Assembly: GCF_000716535.1 (NCBI RefSeq)
Contig: NZ_JNWV01000035.1
Coordinates: 1 to 64,000 of the forward strand
Direction of reading: 5' to 3'
DNA: 64,000 nt
Origin: Streptomyces flaveolus
GTDB taxonomy: Bacteria; Actinomycetota; Actinomycetes; Streptomycetales; Streptomycetaceae
The position numbers were made by a program, and so were the translations under genes. A model generated the notes under the pieces. That model saw nothing but the letters and a program-made list of their open reading frames with translations. It was not told the origin of the DNA and did no database searches. Shown one piece after another: positions 43,376 to 52,266 of this stretch. Position 1 is the first letter of the stretch. Each line of letters begins with the position of its first letter.

Positions 43376-45529
43376 ATGACCGGCTATGTGATGGCTGCCA
43401 CCGATGCCGGCGGCGAACGGCTCGGGGAGCGCGTCGTCCCCACGGCACCCACGCTCGGCGAGGCCGCCGCATACGGCGACAGCCACCGGACGAACTACGT
43501 CTCGGTCCGCCACGGCCACGACGACATCACCCTCTACGGCAGGGACGCCACCGGCACCTGGTCGCTCCTCGTCGCCGGCGCCCCCGCCGCCGTCGTCGTG
43601 GAACTGCGCCGCCGGCACGATGCCCTGACCCGGCCGGAGCCGGACTGGGACGACAGCCCCGCCGGCTACGAGTACGCCCCGACTCCCGGCGGTGAGTACG
43701 TGTTGACCGCCGTCGACGTGAGCGGGGAAGCGTTCGGCGAGCGCGTCGGCCCCACGGCGCCCGCGCTCGCCGACGCGGCCGAACTCGGCGAACTCCACGA
43801 GGCGGACTACGTCGTGGCCGGCCGGGACGACGGCGACGTGGTCACGCTCTACGGCCGGGACGCCGACGGCTCCTGGTCCGTGATCGCGGCCGACATCGAT
43901 GTCGAGACCGCCGAGGAGGTGTGCCTCTGGTTCGACCTCACGCAGCATTACCCGGGCCGGCCGGCGGCCGGAAGCGGCCGGGCCGGCCACCCGCTCGACC
44001 ACGTGCCGACGCCCGAGGGCGGGCGGATGACCGCGGCCCAGGCCGTCTCACTGGTCGTGGAACGGATCCGGGCACACCGCCTGGACTACCCCACGCAGGG
44101 TCTCGCGGCGGATCGCTTCGAAGCGGGCTGGAGCGTGTACGCGCCGGTGGACGTCGACGAGAGCGACCCGATGGCGTTCCTGGAGATGCCGGTGGGCCGC
44201 TCGGTGTTCCTGGTGAGCGACGCCGGGCGGGTCAAGGAGATATCGAGCGCGATCCCTCCGCGGCAGGCGGAGGAGATGTTCGGCGCCGAAGAGGCGTACG
44301 TTCGCCGCGCGCCCGCCGAGGAGCGGTTCATGGCCGACCTCAGGGACGAGGTCATGCGGCTCGACTCCGCGTCGAAAGGCTCCGCGGGCATCAGCTCGTT
44401 CACCGTCGACACCCCCGACGAGGAGGCGGTCGCGGCCAGGGCGTCCCGGCTGATCGCCCCGATCGCGCAGCAGTTGGCCCTGCTCGGCCCGCCGGGGTGG
44501 GACCACCTGACGGCGGCCTTCTCCTTCACGGTCTCCGGCGAGGTGGCCCGGCTACGCTTCCGGTCCGGGAACCGGAGCACCGAGGTCCCGGTCCCCGAGC
44601 AGCTGACGGTACTGGTCCGCCGGCAGCGACACCTCGCCGCGCGGATGCCGGCCGGCCCGTGGTGGCGCCTGCTGCTCACCGTCAGCCACAGCGCCGGCAC
44701 GAACGCCCGGATCACCACCGAGTACGACTACGGCGACCGGCCCTTCCCCGACGACCACCTGCTGGCGCCCGGACACTACCGCGACGACCTGGCCGCCTAC
44801 CCGCGCGCCCACACACCGGCATGGCTCTCCGCGTACATCGGCAGCGCCGACGGGGGCGGCCCCGCGGCCCACACGACCGCGCAGGCCGCAGGTGCCGCAA
44901 CACGGCCGACCCCTCCCCGGCAGGACCGGACGGCACCTCCGGGTCCGGCGCAGCCCGGCCCGGTCCCGGTCCTCGACACACTGGTCCGCCGGAAACGCCT
45001 CTACGCCGACCCCCAGGTCATCACCTTCGGCAGGCACACGCTCGCGCTCGACCAGGTGGAGTGGGTCAGTTACACCGCGACCCACACCGCCACCAAGCGG
45101 TTCCTGTTCCCGACGACCCACGACACCGCGTGGGACTTCGCGGTCGGCAAGTACCCGTACTACGGCGGGCCCGTGGTCCGCGTGCACTTCTCCCAGTTGG
45201 GCCGCCGGGCCGACCAGCCTGACGAGTGGACGTTCCTGGTGAACCTGGCCAGGCGGTACCTGGAACCCCGGTTGCTCAGCGATCTGGTCACCCAGGTCCG
45301 CCGTGGCGAGACCATCACGGTCGGCGGCAGCGTGAAGGTGGACCAGAGCGGCATCGCGTGTCCCAAGCCACGGCTCTCCGTGCCGTGGGAATCGATCAGC
45401 GCCGTGCAGCCGCACAACGGCATGATCTACGTCCACCAAGTGGGCGTGGAGAAACCGGTGTTGACCGTACCCCTGAGCCATCCCAACGCGGGGCTGATCC
45501 CGGACCTCTTCGCCGCGCTCATGCCGTGA
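43376..45529 (+). CDS. Large multi-domain protein with immunity-protein-like modules
   Basis: A 717-residue protein without signal or clear membrane helices. Residues about 1-80 and 105-180 are two diverged copies of one module (VTAxDxxGExxGERVxPTAPxLxxAAxxG; DxxTLYGRDAxGxW). About 215-330 (YPTQGLAADRFEAGWSVYAPVD, MPVGRSVFLVSDAGRVKEISSAIPP) resembles YrhB-like immunity domains. About 335-500, with ITTEYDYGDRPFPDDHLLAPGHYRDDL, resembles YezG-type immunity domains. The last 200 residues, VLDTLVRRKRLYADPQVITFGRHTLAL and onward, form a beta-rich DUF6585-like module. These look like stacked immunity units, with no toxin gene beside them. Domain assignments are from memory and moderate. Confidence 0.6.
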   Translation: MTGYVMAATDAGGERLGERVVPTAPTLGEAAAYGDSHRTNYVSVRHGHDDITLYGRDATGTWSLLVAGAPAAVVVELRRRHDALTRPEPDWDDSPAGYEYAPTPGGEYVLTAVDVSGEAFGERVGPTAPALADAAELGELHEADYVVAGRDDGDVVTLYGRDADGSWSVIAADIDVETAEEVCLWFDLTQHYPGRPAAGSGRAGHPLDHVPTPEGGRMTAAQAVSLVVERIRAHRLDYPTQGLAADRFEAGWSVYAPVDVDESDPMAFLEMPVGRSVFLVSDAGRVKEISSAIPPRQAEEMFGAEEAYVRRAPAEERFMADLRDEVMRLDSASKGSAGISSFTVDTPDEEAVAARASRLIAPIAQQLALLGPPGWDHLTAAFSFTVSGEVARLRFRSGNRSTEVPVPEQLTVLVRRQRHLAARMPAGPWWRLLLTVSHSAGTNARITTEYDYGDRPFPDDHLLAPGHYRDDLAAYPRAHTPAWLSAYIGSADGGGPAAHTTAQAAGAATRPTPPRQDRTAPPGPAQPGPVPVLDTLVRRKRLYADPQVITFGRHTLALDQVEWVSYTATHTATKRFLFPTTHDTAWDFAVGKYPYYGGPVVRVHFSQLGRRADQPDEWTFLVNLARRYLEPRLLSDLVTQVRRGETITVGGSVKVDQSGIACPKPRLSVPWESISAVQPHNGMIYVHQVGVEKPVLTVPLSHPNAGLIPDLFAALMP

Positions 45530-45549
45530 CGATCCTGCCGGCGTGGCTG

Positions 45550-45930
45550 TCAGAGCGGGTTGAGGCGGGCCTTGAGCAGGCAGAACTCATTGCCCTCGGG
45601 GTCGGCGAGGACGTGCCACTCCTCCTCGCCGCTCTGGCCGATGTCGGCCGGGCGCGCCCCGAGCTTCAAGAGGCGTTCGAGCTCGGCGTCCTGATCCCGG
45701 TCGGTGGCGTTGACGTCGATGTGCAGCCGGGACTTCCCCGGCTCCGGCTCGTCCCTGCGGCTGAGGAAGATCGTCGGCTGTGCGCCGCCGAACCCTTCCC
45801 GCGGCCCGATCTCGATGCTGCCGTCCTCTTCGCGTCCGAGGACCACGAAGTCCAGCACCTCGCACCAGAACCGCGCCAGCACCTCGGGTTCGCGGCAACC
45901 GAGCACGAGCTCACCGATACGACATGCCAT
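45550..45930 (-). CDS. VOC-family protein (glyoxalase-like)
   Basis: A 126-residue protein of the vicinal oxygen chelate superfamily, IGELVLGCREPEVLARFWCEVL at the N-terminus and LADPEGNEFCLL at the C-terminus, with a central HIDVNATDRDQDAELERLLKLGA. These are the usual features of Streptomyces glyoxalase-like proteins. Substrate is unknown; many such proteins give resistance or act as small binding proteins. Confidence 0.85.
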   Translation of the reverse strand: MACRIGELVLGCREPEVLARFWCEVLDFVVLGREEDGSIEIGPREGFGGAQPTIFLSRRDEPEPGKSRLHIDVNATDRDQDAELERLLKLGARPADIGQSGEEEWHVLADPEGNEFCLLKARLNPL

Positions 45931-46251
45931 GGACGAAACCTGCTCTCAGCGTGGGACTGTGCCGGTACGGCCGCGCGAAGCGCATGGGCTCCCCGCGGTG
46001 GAACACGCCCGAGACCGTACCGGGCGGGGGGAGTTGGTGCGAGGGGTTTCGGGCGGCCGGACACGTGCAGGATCGCCACCTCGCGCGGGAACGTGGCGTG
46101 GGCTCCGGTTCCGCGAGATCCAAGTAACCGCCCGCACGGGTCCCGACCACCTGGAGACGTGGATGGGCAGATCTGCTCCCGGTGGCGTGGGCGAAGCCAC
46201 AGGTGGGGTGGAACAGATCTGCCAATCGCTCCTCAGGAGGGAGGGGCGGGG
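45931..46251. other. Intergenic stretch with a 10-base inverted repeat
   Basis: GGCAGATCTG (46166-46175) pairs with CAGATCTGCC (46214-46223) across 38 bases, downstream of the leftward gene 46252-47028. It may be its terminator. No gene recognised. Confidence 0.4.
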
Positions 46252-47028
46252 TTATCGACGGTGGCGGGGCTTGTCCTGGCGTGGGGGGAGGGTCAAGGTG
46301 ATCTGGCGGACCAGTTGTTGGAAGCATGCCAGTGACGCGCACGCGGGGAGGGCGGCGCCGGCGATGCCGGTGACCGTTCGGTCTGCCTGAGCGACGCACA
46401 GCATCATCGCGACGGACGAGAACAGCAGGACGATGAACCACGAGTGCAGGGCTCGGCGCTGATGCAGAGCGCTTCGCAGGATGGAGAGGGAAGCCACCAT
46501 CCAGGGGCCGTACACGAGAATCGGCCACCAGGCGATCATCTCACCGTTCGTGCCCGACGTGATGTTCCGCAATGGCCCGTAGGCCGCCATTCCGCCGAAC
46601 ACGCTGACCATCGCCACGATGACGGAGACGAACGCAGCGATCAGGAAGCTGCCGGTCTGCATCCATTTGATGCGGATTTTTCGAACCCGGCTCTTGCGGT
46701 GTCCGGCCCCGGCGGAAGCGCGTCGGATGGGCGGCAACTGTGCGGTGATCCGGGCCAGGTTCTCCATCGGGTCGGCGTACTCGACGGCCGGTGACGGCTC
46801 GCTGCGCGGGGGCGGGACCACGGTCGGCTGCTCGGCCGGAACGGCCTCCTGCAAGAGGTAGGCGAGTTCCTCGGCCGGGTCCCAGCCCGAGTCCGGGGGC
46901 ACCAGGAGCGCCTCTGAGTCCAGGGCGTCGACAGGACTGCCGTGCCAGACGGTACCCACCGTGTAAGGGGGTGTGTCCGCATACCGTTCACGCCGAGCGA
47001 AGGAGGAACCCGCATAGTCGTGGTTCAT
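46252..47028 (-). CDS. DUF2637-family membrane protein
   Basis: A 258-residue protein with a polar N-terminal half (acidic, Pro-rich, about 1-120) and four hydrophobic segments from about residue 125 (SFLIAAFVSVIVAMVSVFGG onward), as in DUF2637 proteins, which in Streptomyces occur on chromosomes and in mobile elements (SpdB-like). The role is unknown. It lies 15 bases after the small gene at 47044, so the two are probably cotranscribed. Confidence 0.65.
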   Translation of the reverse strand: MNHDYAGSSFARRERYADTPPYTVGTVWHGSPVDALDSEALLVPPDSGWDPAEELAYLLQEAVPAEQPTVVPPPRSEPSPAVEYADPMENLARITAQLPPIRRASAGAGHRKSRVRKIRIKWMQTGSFLIAAFVSVIVAMVSVFGGMAAYGPLRNITSGTNGEMIAWWPILVYGPWMVASLSILRSALHQRRALHSWFIVLLFSSVAMMLCVAQADRTVTGIAGAALPACASLACFQQLVRQITLTLPPRQDKPRHRR

Positions 47029-47043
47029 GGAAATCCACCCCCG

Positions 47044-47253
47044 TCAGACGCGATCCGCGTGACAGTCAGAGTTTGCCTGGGCGGTCCATCGTTGATTAAG
47101 TTCCTCCTGGACCGCTTCCAATAGCGTGAGGAACTCGCGGAGCAGCGACTCGGTGGCGTGGGGTTCGATGCGCACGCCGTCCCCACGCAAGGTGCCACGC
47201 GCCTCGAGCGAGCGTGCAACACCAGGTGTGTAAATATACTTTCCCGCCGTCAC
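47044..47253 (-). CDS. Small hypothetical protein
   Basis: A 69-residue protein, KYIYTPGVARSLEARGTL then GVRIEPHATESLLREFLTLLEAVQEELNQRW. The second half is a likely amphipathic helix. It is not recognised. GTG at 47253 is a tentative start; the frame also reaches an ATG at 47325 with no ribosome site in front. The stop is 15 bases before the DUF2637 gene. Confidence 0.45.
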   Translation of the reverse strand: MTAGKYIYTPGVARSLEARGTLRGDGVRIEPHATESLLREFLTLLEAVQEELNQRWTAQANSDCHADRV

Positions 47254-47325
47254 AACACGGCCCGCAGACAGACTGTCTTTCCTCGCGTCGCGGTGAGGCA
47301 AGCCATGGAACCTTGCTGTCGTCAT

Positions 47326-47596
47326 ATTCGAGCTAACGCGGCCCCCTCTCCTCCAGATGCGCGGCAAAAGAGTGAACATGACGCGGCGGGAAACGTTGGA
47401 AGTGCGTTTTTTCATTTGTGTAATTCGCTTTTCAGTCGCCATCTTGTGAGTCGAGTGGTTTGTATTCTGAAAACCCTTCCATTCCGGTGGTCCGTCCCGG
47501 CGGGGCGGCCGGCCCCGGCCGTGCCGGCCGGAGGCCCCCTCCGCACCCCGGTCACGATTGGGTCTCGGCCACCCTCGACCCCTTGCCCCGAGCCCG
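47326..47596. other. Intergenic region between divergent transcripts
   Basis: Locally AT-richer DNA (about 47390-47480) upstream of the ribose operon and of the small leftward gene, probably containing both promoters. No gene was recognised. Confidence 0.35.
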
Positions 47597-47643
47597 TGTA
47601 ATCGATTCCAATCCTCCCTACGGCAGCGATGTAATCGATTCCA
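47597..47643 (+). promoter_or_regulatory. Two LacI-type operators, direct repeats
   Basis: The 14-base site TGTAATCGATTCCA occurs at 47597-47610 and again at 47630-47643, 33 bases apart start to start (about three helical turns). Its core AATCGATT is palindromic, as in LacI-family operators. The second copy ends 27 bases before the regulator's ATG, so autoregulation and repression of the rbs operon are likely. Confidence 0.8.
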
Positions 47644-47670
47644 TGAGTCCACGAGGAGGTGGGGCCGGCG

Positions 47671-48729
47671 ATGGCGAGCATCAAGGACGTGGCCGCCGCG
47701 GCGGGCGTGTCCGTGGCCACCGTGTCGCGCGTGCTGAACGGGCATCCGTCCGTCAGTGCCGACGCGCGGGCGCGGGTGATGGGGGCCGTCGAGGCCCTGG
47801 GGTACCGGCCGAACGCCGTCGCCCGGTCCCTTCGGACGGACCAGACCCATACCCTCGGGCTGGTCATCAGCGACGTGCTGAATCCTTACTTCACCGAGCT
47901 GGCCCGTTCCGTCGAGGAAGAGGCCCGCGCGCTCGGCTACAGCGTGATCATCGGAAACGCCGACGAGCGGCCCGAGCTCCAGGACCACCACGTACGGAAC
48001 CTGCTCGACCGGCGCATCGACGGGCTGCTCGTCTCCCCCACCGACGGTGGCTCGCCCCTGATGCTGGACGCCGCCCGGGCGGGGACGCCGATGGTGTTCG
48101 TCGACCGGTGGATCCCCGGCGTGGACGTGCCGGTGGTGCGCGCCGACGGGCAGGCCGCCGTACGGGATCTCGTCGCCCATCTGTGCCGGCTCGGGCACCG
48201 GCGGCTCGCGATCATCGCCGGGCCCGCCGCCACCACCACCGGCAGTGAGCGTGTGGAGGCGTTCCGGGCCGCGCTCGCCGAGTACGGGCTCCCCCTGCCG
48301 GATGCCTACATCGGGCAGGGCGACTTCCAGGCCGAGAGCGGCCGGCAGGTCACCGAGGGGTTCCTCGACCTGCCGGAACCGCCCGAGGTCGTCTTCGCCG
48401 CCGACAACCTGATGGCGCTCGGCGCGCTGGACGCCGTACGCGCGCGCGGGCTGCGCGTGCCCGACGACATCGCGCTGGCCGCGTTCGACGACATCCCGTG
48501 GTTCGTGCACACCGATCCGCCGGTCACCGCGATCGCCCAGCCGACCGGTGAGCTGGGGCGGGCCGCCGTACGGGCCCTGGTCGACCGGATCGAGGGGCGC
48601 ACCCCGCGCTCTGTCACCCTGCCCGCGCGGCTCGTCGTACGCCGCTCCTGCGGAGAGGCGCTCCTGCCCTCCCAGACCCCCGCACCCCCCACGCAGTCCC
48701 CCTCCCCAGTGCAAAGGAGCACGTCGTGA
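47671..48729 (+). CDS. LacI-family transcriptional regulator of the ribose operon
   Basis: A 352-residue regulator. The HTH is ASIKDVAAAAGVSVATVSRVL with the hinge RPNAVARSL, followed by a periplasmic-binding-protein-like sugar domain (LGLVISDVLNPYFTELARSVEEEA, GHRRLAIIAG, PPEVVFAADNLMALGALDAV, AAFDDIPW). It probably binds the two operators upstream and responds to ribose or a phosphate of it. The ATG at 47671 follows AGGAGGTGG; the GTG at 47659 is too close to it. The stop overlaps rbsA (GTGA). About 25 residues at the C-terminus are Pro/Ser-rich. Confidence 0.9.
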   Translation: MASIKDVAAAAGVSVATVSRVLNGHPSVSADARARVMGAVEALGYRPNAVARSLRTDQTHTLGLVISDVLNPYFTELARSVEEEARALGYSVIIGNADERPELQDHHVRNLLDRRIDGLLVSPTDGGSPLMLDAARAGTPMVFVDRWIPGVDVPVVRADGQAAVRDLVAHLCRLGHRRLAIIAGPAATTTGSERVEAFRAALAEYGLPLPDAYIGQGDFQAESGRQVTEGFLDLPEPPEVVFAADNLMALGALDAVRARGLRVPDDIALAAFDDIPWFVHTDPPVTAIAQPTGELGRAAVRALVDRIEGRTPRSVTLPARLVVRRSCGEALLPSQTPAPPTQSPSPVQRSTS

Positions 48730-50246
48730 GCAACCCGGACGAGTTGCTGCGCATCGAGGGCATACGCAAGACCTTCCCCGGCGTGGTCGCGCTCGACGGC
48801 GTCGACTTCGACCTGCGCCGGGGCGAGGTCCATGTACTGCTCGGTGAGAACGGCGCCGGCAAGAGCACTCTCATCAAGATGCTCTCCGGTGCCTACACCC
48901 CCGATGCCGGCCGGATTCTCGTAGGCGGTGAGGAGGTGCGCATCCACGGTGCGCAGGACTCCGAGCGCCTCGGGATCGCCACCATCTACCAAGAGTTCAA
49001 TCTGGTGCCGGACCTCACCGTCGCCGAGAACATCTTCCTGGGGCGGCAGCCGCGCCGGTTCGGGATGATCGACCGGAAGCGGATGGAGGCGGAGGCCGCG
49101 ACGCTGCTGGAGCGTGTCGGGGTCGATGTCCCGCCCCGCGCGCGGGTGCGGGAACTCGGCATCGCGCGGCTCCAGATGGTCGAGATCGCCAAGGCGCTCA
49201 GCCTGGACGCGCGCGTGCTCATCATGGACGAGCCGACCGCCGTGCTCACCTCGGAGGAGGTGGAGAAGCTCTTCGCCATCGTGCGCTCGCTGCGCGAGGA
49301 AGGCGTGGGGATCGTCTTCATCACCCACCACCTGGAGGAGATCGCCGCCCTGGGCGACCGGGTGACCGTCATCCGGGACGGGCGCAGTGTCGGGCAGGTG
49401 CCCGCCGCCACGCCCGAGGACGAGCTCGTACGGCTGATGGTGGGGCGCTCCATCGAGCAGCAGTACCCGCGTCAGCGGCCGGAGAAGGGCGCCCCGCTGC
49501 TGTCCGTCGAGGGGCTGGGCCGCGACGGGGTCTTCCACGACGTGAGTTTCGAGGTGCACGCCGGCGAGGTCGTCGGTATCGCGGGGCTCGTGGGGGCCGG
49601 CCGTACCGAGGTCGTCCGGGCGGTGTTCGGCGCCGATCCGTACGACCACGGGGTCGTGCGGGTCTCCGGTGCCGAGCTCAAGCGGCACGACGTGAACGCG
49701 GCGATGGCGGCCGGGATCGGGCTCGTGCCGGAGGACCGCAAGGGCCAGGGGCTGGTGCTGGACGCCTCCGTCGCGGAGAACCTGGGCCTGGTGACCCTCC
49801 GGTCGGCCACCCGGGCCGGGCTGGTGGACCGCAAGGCGCAGTACTCCGCCGCCGAGCGGATCGCCGGGCAGCTGGGCGTGCGCATGGCGGGCCTCGGGCA
49901 GCACGTGCGGACCCTGTCCGGCGGCAACCAGCAGAAGGTCGTCATCGGCAAGTGGCTGCTGGCCGACACCAAGATGCTGATCCTGGACGAGCCGACGCGC
50001 GGTATCGACGTCGGCGCCAAGGTCGAGATCTACCAGCTCATCAACGAGCTGACGGCCGCCGGGGCCGCCGTGCTGATGATCTCCAGCGATCTGCCGGAGG
50101 TGCTCGGCATGAGCGACCGGGTGCTGGTGATGGCCCAGGGCCGGATCGCCGGTGAACTCCCGGCCGACGAGGCCACCCAGGACGCCGTGATGGCGCTCGC
50201 CGTTTCCACCCCCACCACCGACAAGGAGGCCACCCGTGGCCACTGA
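48726..50246 (+). CDS. rbsA: Ribose ABC transporter, double ATP-binding protein
   Basis: A 506-residue ATPase with two ABC domains, as in RbsA/MglA. Domain 1 has [15 protein letters not shown]-loop [10 protein letters not shown] and [15 protein letters not shown]. Domain 2 has the degenerate Walker [35 protein letters not shown] and [15 protein letters not shown]. It powers import of ribose or a related sugar. GTG at 48726 overlaps the regulator stop; the end overlaps the next gene by 11 bases. Confidence 0.93.
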   Translation: MSNPDELLRIEGIRKTFPGVVALDGVDFDLRRGEVHVLLGENGAGKSTLIKMLSGAYTPDAGRILVGGEEVRIHGAQDSERLGIATIYQEFNLVPDLTVAENIFLGRQPRRFGMIDRKRMEAEAATLLERVGVDVPPRARVRELGIARLQMVEIAKALSLDARVLIMDEPTAVLTSEEVEKLFAIVRSLREEGVGIVFITHHLEEIAALGDRVTVIRDGRSVGQVPAATPEDELVRLMVGRSIEQQYPRQRPEKGAPLLSVEGLGRDGVFHDVSFEVHAGEVVGIAGLVGAGRTEVVRAVFGADPYDHGVVRVSGAELKRHDVNAAMAAGIGLVPEDRKGQGLVLDASVAENLGLVTLRSATRAGLVDRKAQYSAAERIAGQLGVRMAGLGQHVRTLSGGNQQKVVIGKWLLADTKMLILDEPTRGIDVGAKVEIYQLINELTAAGAAVLMISSDLPEVLGMSDRVLVMAQGRIAGELPADEATQDAVMALAVSTPTTDKEATRGH

Positions 50247-52185
50247 CACGCTCAAGAGGCCGGCGGGCGCGAGTGGCGCCCCGGGCGGCCTGCGCCGGCT
50301 GCTCCTCGACAACGGCGCGCTCACCGCGCTGATCGTCCTGGTCATCGCCCTGTCGGCGCTGTCCGGCGACTTCCTGACGACGGACAACCTGCTCAACATC
50401 GGCGTCCAGGCGGCCGTGACGGCGATCCTGGCCTTCGGTGTGACCTTCGTGATCGTCTCGGCGGGCATCGACCTGTCGGTCGGCTCGGTGGCCGCGCTGT
50501 CGGCGACCGTGCTGGCCTGGAGCGCCACCTCCCACGGGGTGCCGGTGGTGCTCGCGGTGCTGATGGCGGTCGCCACCGGCATCGTCGCCGGTCTGGTGAA
50601 CGGTTTCCTCATCGCGTACGGCAAGCTGCCGCCGTTCATCGCGACGCTGGCCATGCTGTCGGTGGGCCGCGGTCTGGCCCTGGTGATCTCCCAGGGCTCC
50701 CCCATCGCCTTCCCGGACTCGGTCTCCCACCTCGGGGACACCCTCGGCGGCTGGCTGCCGGTGCCGGTGCTGGTCATGGTGGTGATGGGGCTGATCGCCG
50801 CGTTCGTGCTGGGACGCACGTACATCGGCCGCTCCATGTACGCGATCGGCGGCAACGAGGAGGCCGCGCGGCTGTCCGGTCTCCGGGTGAAGCGGCAGAA
50901 GCTCGCGATCTACGCCCTGTCCGGGCTGTTCGCCGCCGCGGCGGGCATCGTGCTGGCCTCCCGGCTGTCCTCGGCGCAGCCGCAGGCCGCCGACGGCTAC
51001 GAGCTGGACGCCATCGCGGCGGTCGTCATCGGCGGCGCCTCGCTGGCGGGCGGCACCGGCAAGGCGTCCGGCACGCTGATCGGCGCGCTGATCCTGGCGG
51101 TGCTCCGCAACGGCCTGAACCTGCTCTCGGTCTCCGCCTTCTGGCAGCAGGTCGTGATCGGTGTCGTGATCGCGCTGGCGGTGCTGCTGGACACCGTGCG
51201 CCGCAAGGCCGGGGCGACCCCGGTGGCCGCCGGCACGGGCGGGCCGAAGGGCAAGCAGGCGGCCACGTACGCGCTCGCCGCCGTGGTGACCGTCGCCATC
51301 GTCGGCGCGACCTCGTTCCTGCACAGCGGTTCGTCGTCGTCCACGACCCCGAAGATGGGTCTGTCCCTGTCCACGCTCAACAACCCCTTCTTCGTGCAGA
51401 TCCGGGCGGGCGCCCAGGCCGAGGCGAAGAAGCTGGGCGTGGACCTGACCGTCACCGACGCCCAGAACGACGCGTCCCAGCAGGCCAACCAGCTCCAGAA
51501 CTTCACCAGTTCGGGCCTGGGCGCGATCATCGTCAACCCGGTGGACTCGGACGCGGCGAGCAACTCCGTGAAGGCCGCCGACAAGGCGAGGATCCCGGTC
51601 ATCGCCGTCGACCGCGGCGTCAACAACGCGTCCGTGGACACGCTGGTGGCCTCCGACAACGTCGCCGGTGGTGAGCTGGCCGCGAAGACCATCGCCGAGA
51701 AGCTGGGCGGCAAGGGCAAGATCGTCATCCTCCAGGGCCAGGCGGGCACGTCGGCGGCCCGGGAGCGGGCGGCCGGGTTCGCCCAGGGCCTCAAGGCCTA
51801 CCCGGGCATCCAGGTGCTGGCGCAGCAGCCCGCCGACTTCGACCGGACCAAGGGCCTCGACGTGATGTCGAACCTGCTCCAGGCCCACCCGGACGTGCAG
51901 GGCGTCATCGCCGCCAACGACGAGATGGCCCTGGGCGCGATCAAGGCGCTCGGCTCCAAGGCCGGCAAGTCCGTGCAGGTCGTCGGCTTCGACGGCACCC
52001 CGGACGGACTGACCGCGGTCAAGAACGGCACGCTGTACGCGTCCGTCGCCCAGCAGCCCTCGCAGCTCGGGAAGATCGCCGTGGACAACGCCCTCAAGGC
52101 GGTCAAGGGCGACAAGGTGGACCCGACGGTGAAGGTGCCGGTGAAGGTGGTCACGAAGGACAACGTGGCCGGCTTCAACGGCTGA
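50236..52185 (+). CDS. rbsC: Ribose ABC permease fused to its substrate-binding protein
   Basis: A 649-residue fusion. Residues about 30-330 are an RbsC-type permease (GVTFVIVSAGIDLSVGSVAAL, VNGFLIAYGKLPPFIATLAM, YAIGGNEEAARLSGL). A further helix near 345-365 (AATYALAAVVTVAIVGATSF) is followed by a Ser-rich link and then an RbsB-type binding domain (GLSLSTLNNPFFVQIRAGAQAEAKKL, VDRGVNNASVDTLVASDN, GVIAANDEMALGAIKAL). The binding protein is thus tethered to the transporter on the outer face rather than being a free lipoprotein. No separate rbsB is present in the operon. Confidence 0.9.
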   Translation: MATDTLKRPAGASGAPGGLRRLLLDNGALTALIVLVIALSALSGDFLTTDNLLNIGVQAAVTAILAFGVTFVIVSAGIDLSVGSVAALSATVLAWSATSHGVPVVLAVLMAVATGIVAGLVNGFLIAYGKLPPFIATLAMLSVGRGLALVISQGSPIAFPDSVSHLGDTLGGWLPVPVLVMVVMGLIAAFVLGRTYIGRSMYAIGGNEEAARLSGLRVKRQKLAIYALSGLFAAAAGIVLASRLSSAQPQAADGYELDAIAAVVIGGASLAGGTGKASGTLIGALILAVLRNGLNLLSVSAFWQQVVIGVVIALAVLLDTVRRKAGATPVAAGTGGPKGKQAATYALAAVVTVAIVGATSFLHSGSSSSTTPKMGLSLSTLNNPFFVQIRAGAQAEAKKLGVDLTVTDAQNDASQQANQLQNFTSSGLGAIIVNPVDSDAASNSVKAADKARIPVIAVDRGVNNASVDTLVASDNVAGGELAAKTIAEKLGGKGKIVILQGQAGTSAARERAAGFAQGLKAYPGIQVLAQQPADFDRTKGLDVMSNLLQAHPDVQGVIAANDEMALGAIKALGSKAGKSVQVVGFDGTPDGLTAVKNGTLYASVAQQPSQLGKIAVDNALKAVKGDKVDPTVKVPVKVVTKDNVAGFNG

Positions 52186-52202
52186 CAACAGGCGACTCGG
52201 GC

Positions 52203-52234
52203 GGCCGGCCCCGGGGACACTTCCGGGGCCGGCC
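52203..52234 (+). terminator. Hairpin between rbsC-B and rbsK
   Basis: GGCCGGCCCCGG / CCGGGGCCGGCC, a 12-base stem with an 8-base loop, in the 81-base gap. It may protect the upstream message or lower expression of rbsK and rbsD. Confidence 0.5.
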
Positions 52235-52266
52235 CGCCTGGCGTCATCTCTCAGGGGAGTCAACTG

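Noticed and set aside
46252..47253. Integrated mobile element marked by the DUF2637 gene
   Set aside because: No integrase, replication gene, att repeats or tRNA nearby; DUF2637 genes also occur as ordinary chromosomal genes.
48306..50855. Long minus-strand frame opposite rbsA
   Set aside because: Antisense shadow of a well-supported ATPase gene.
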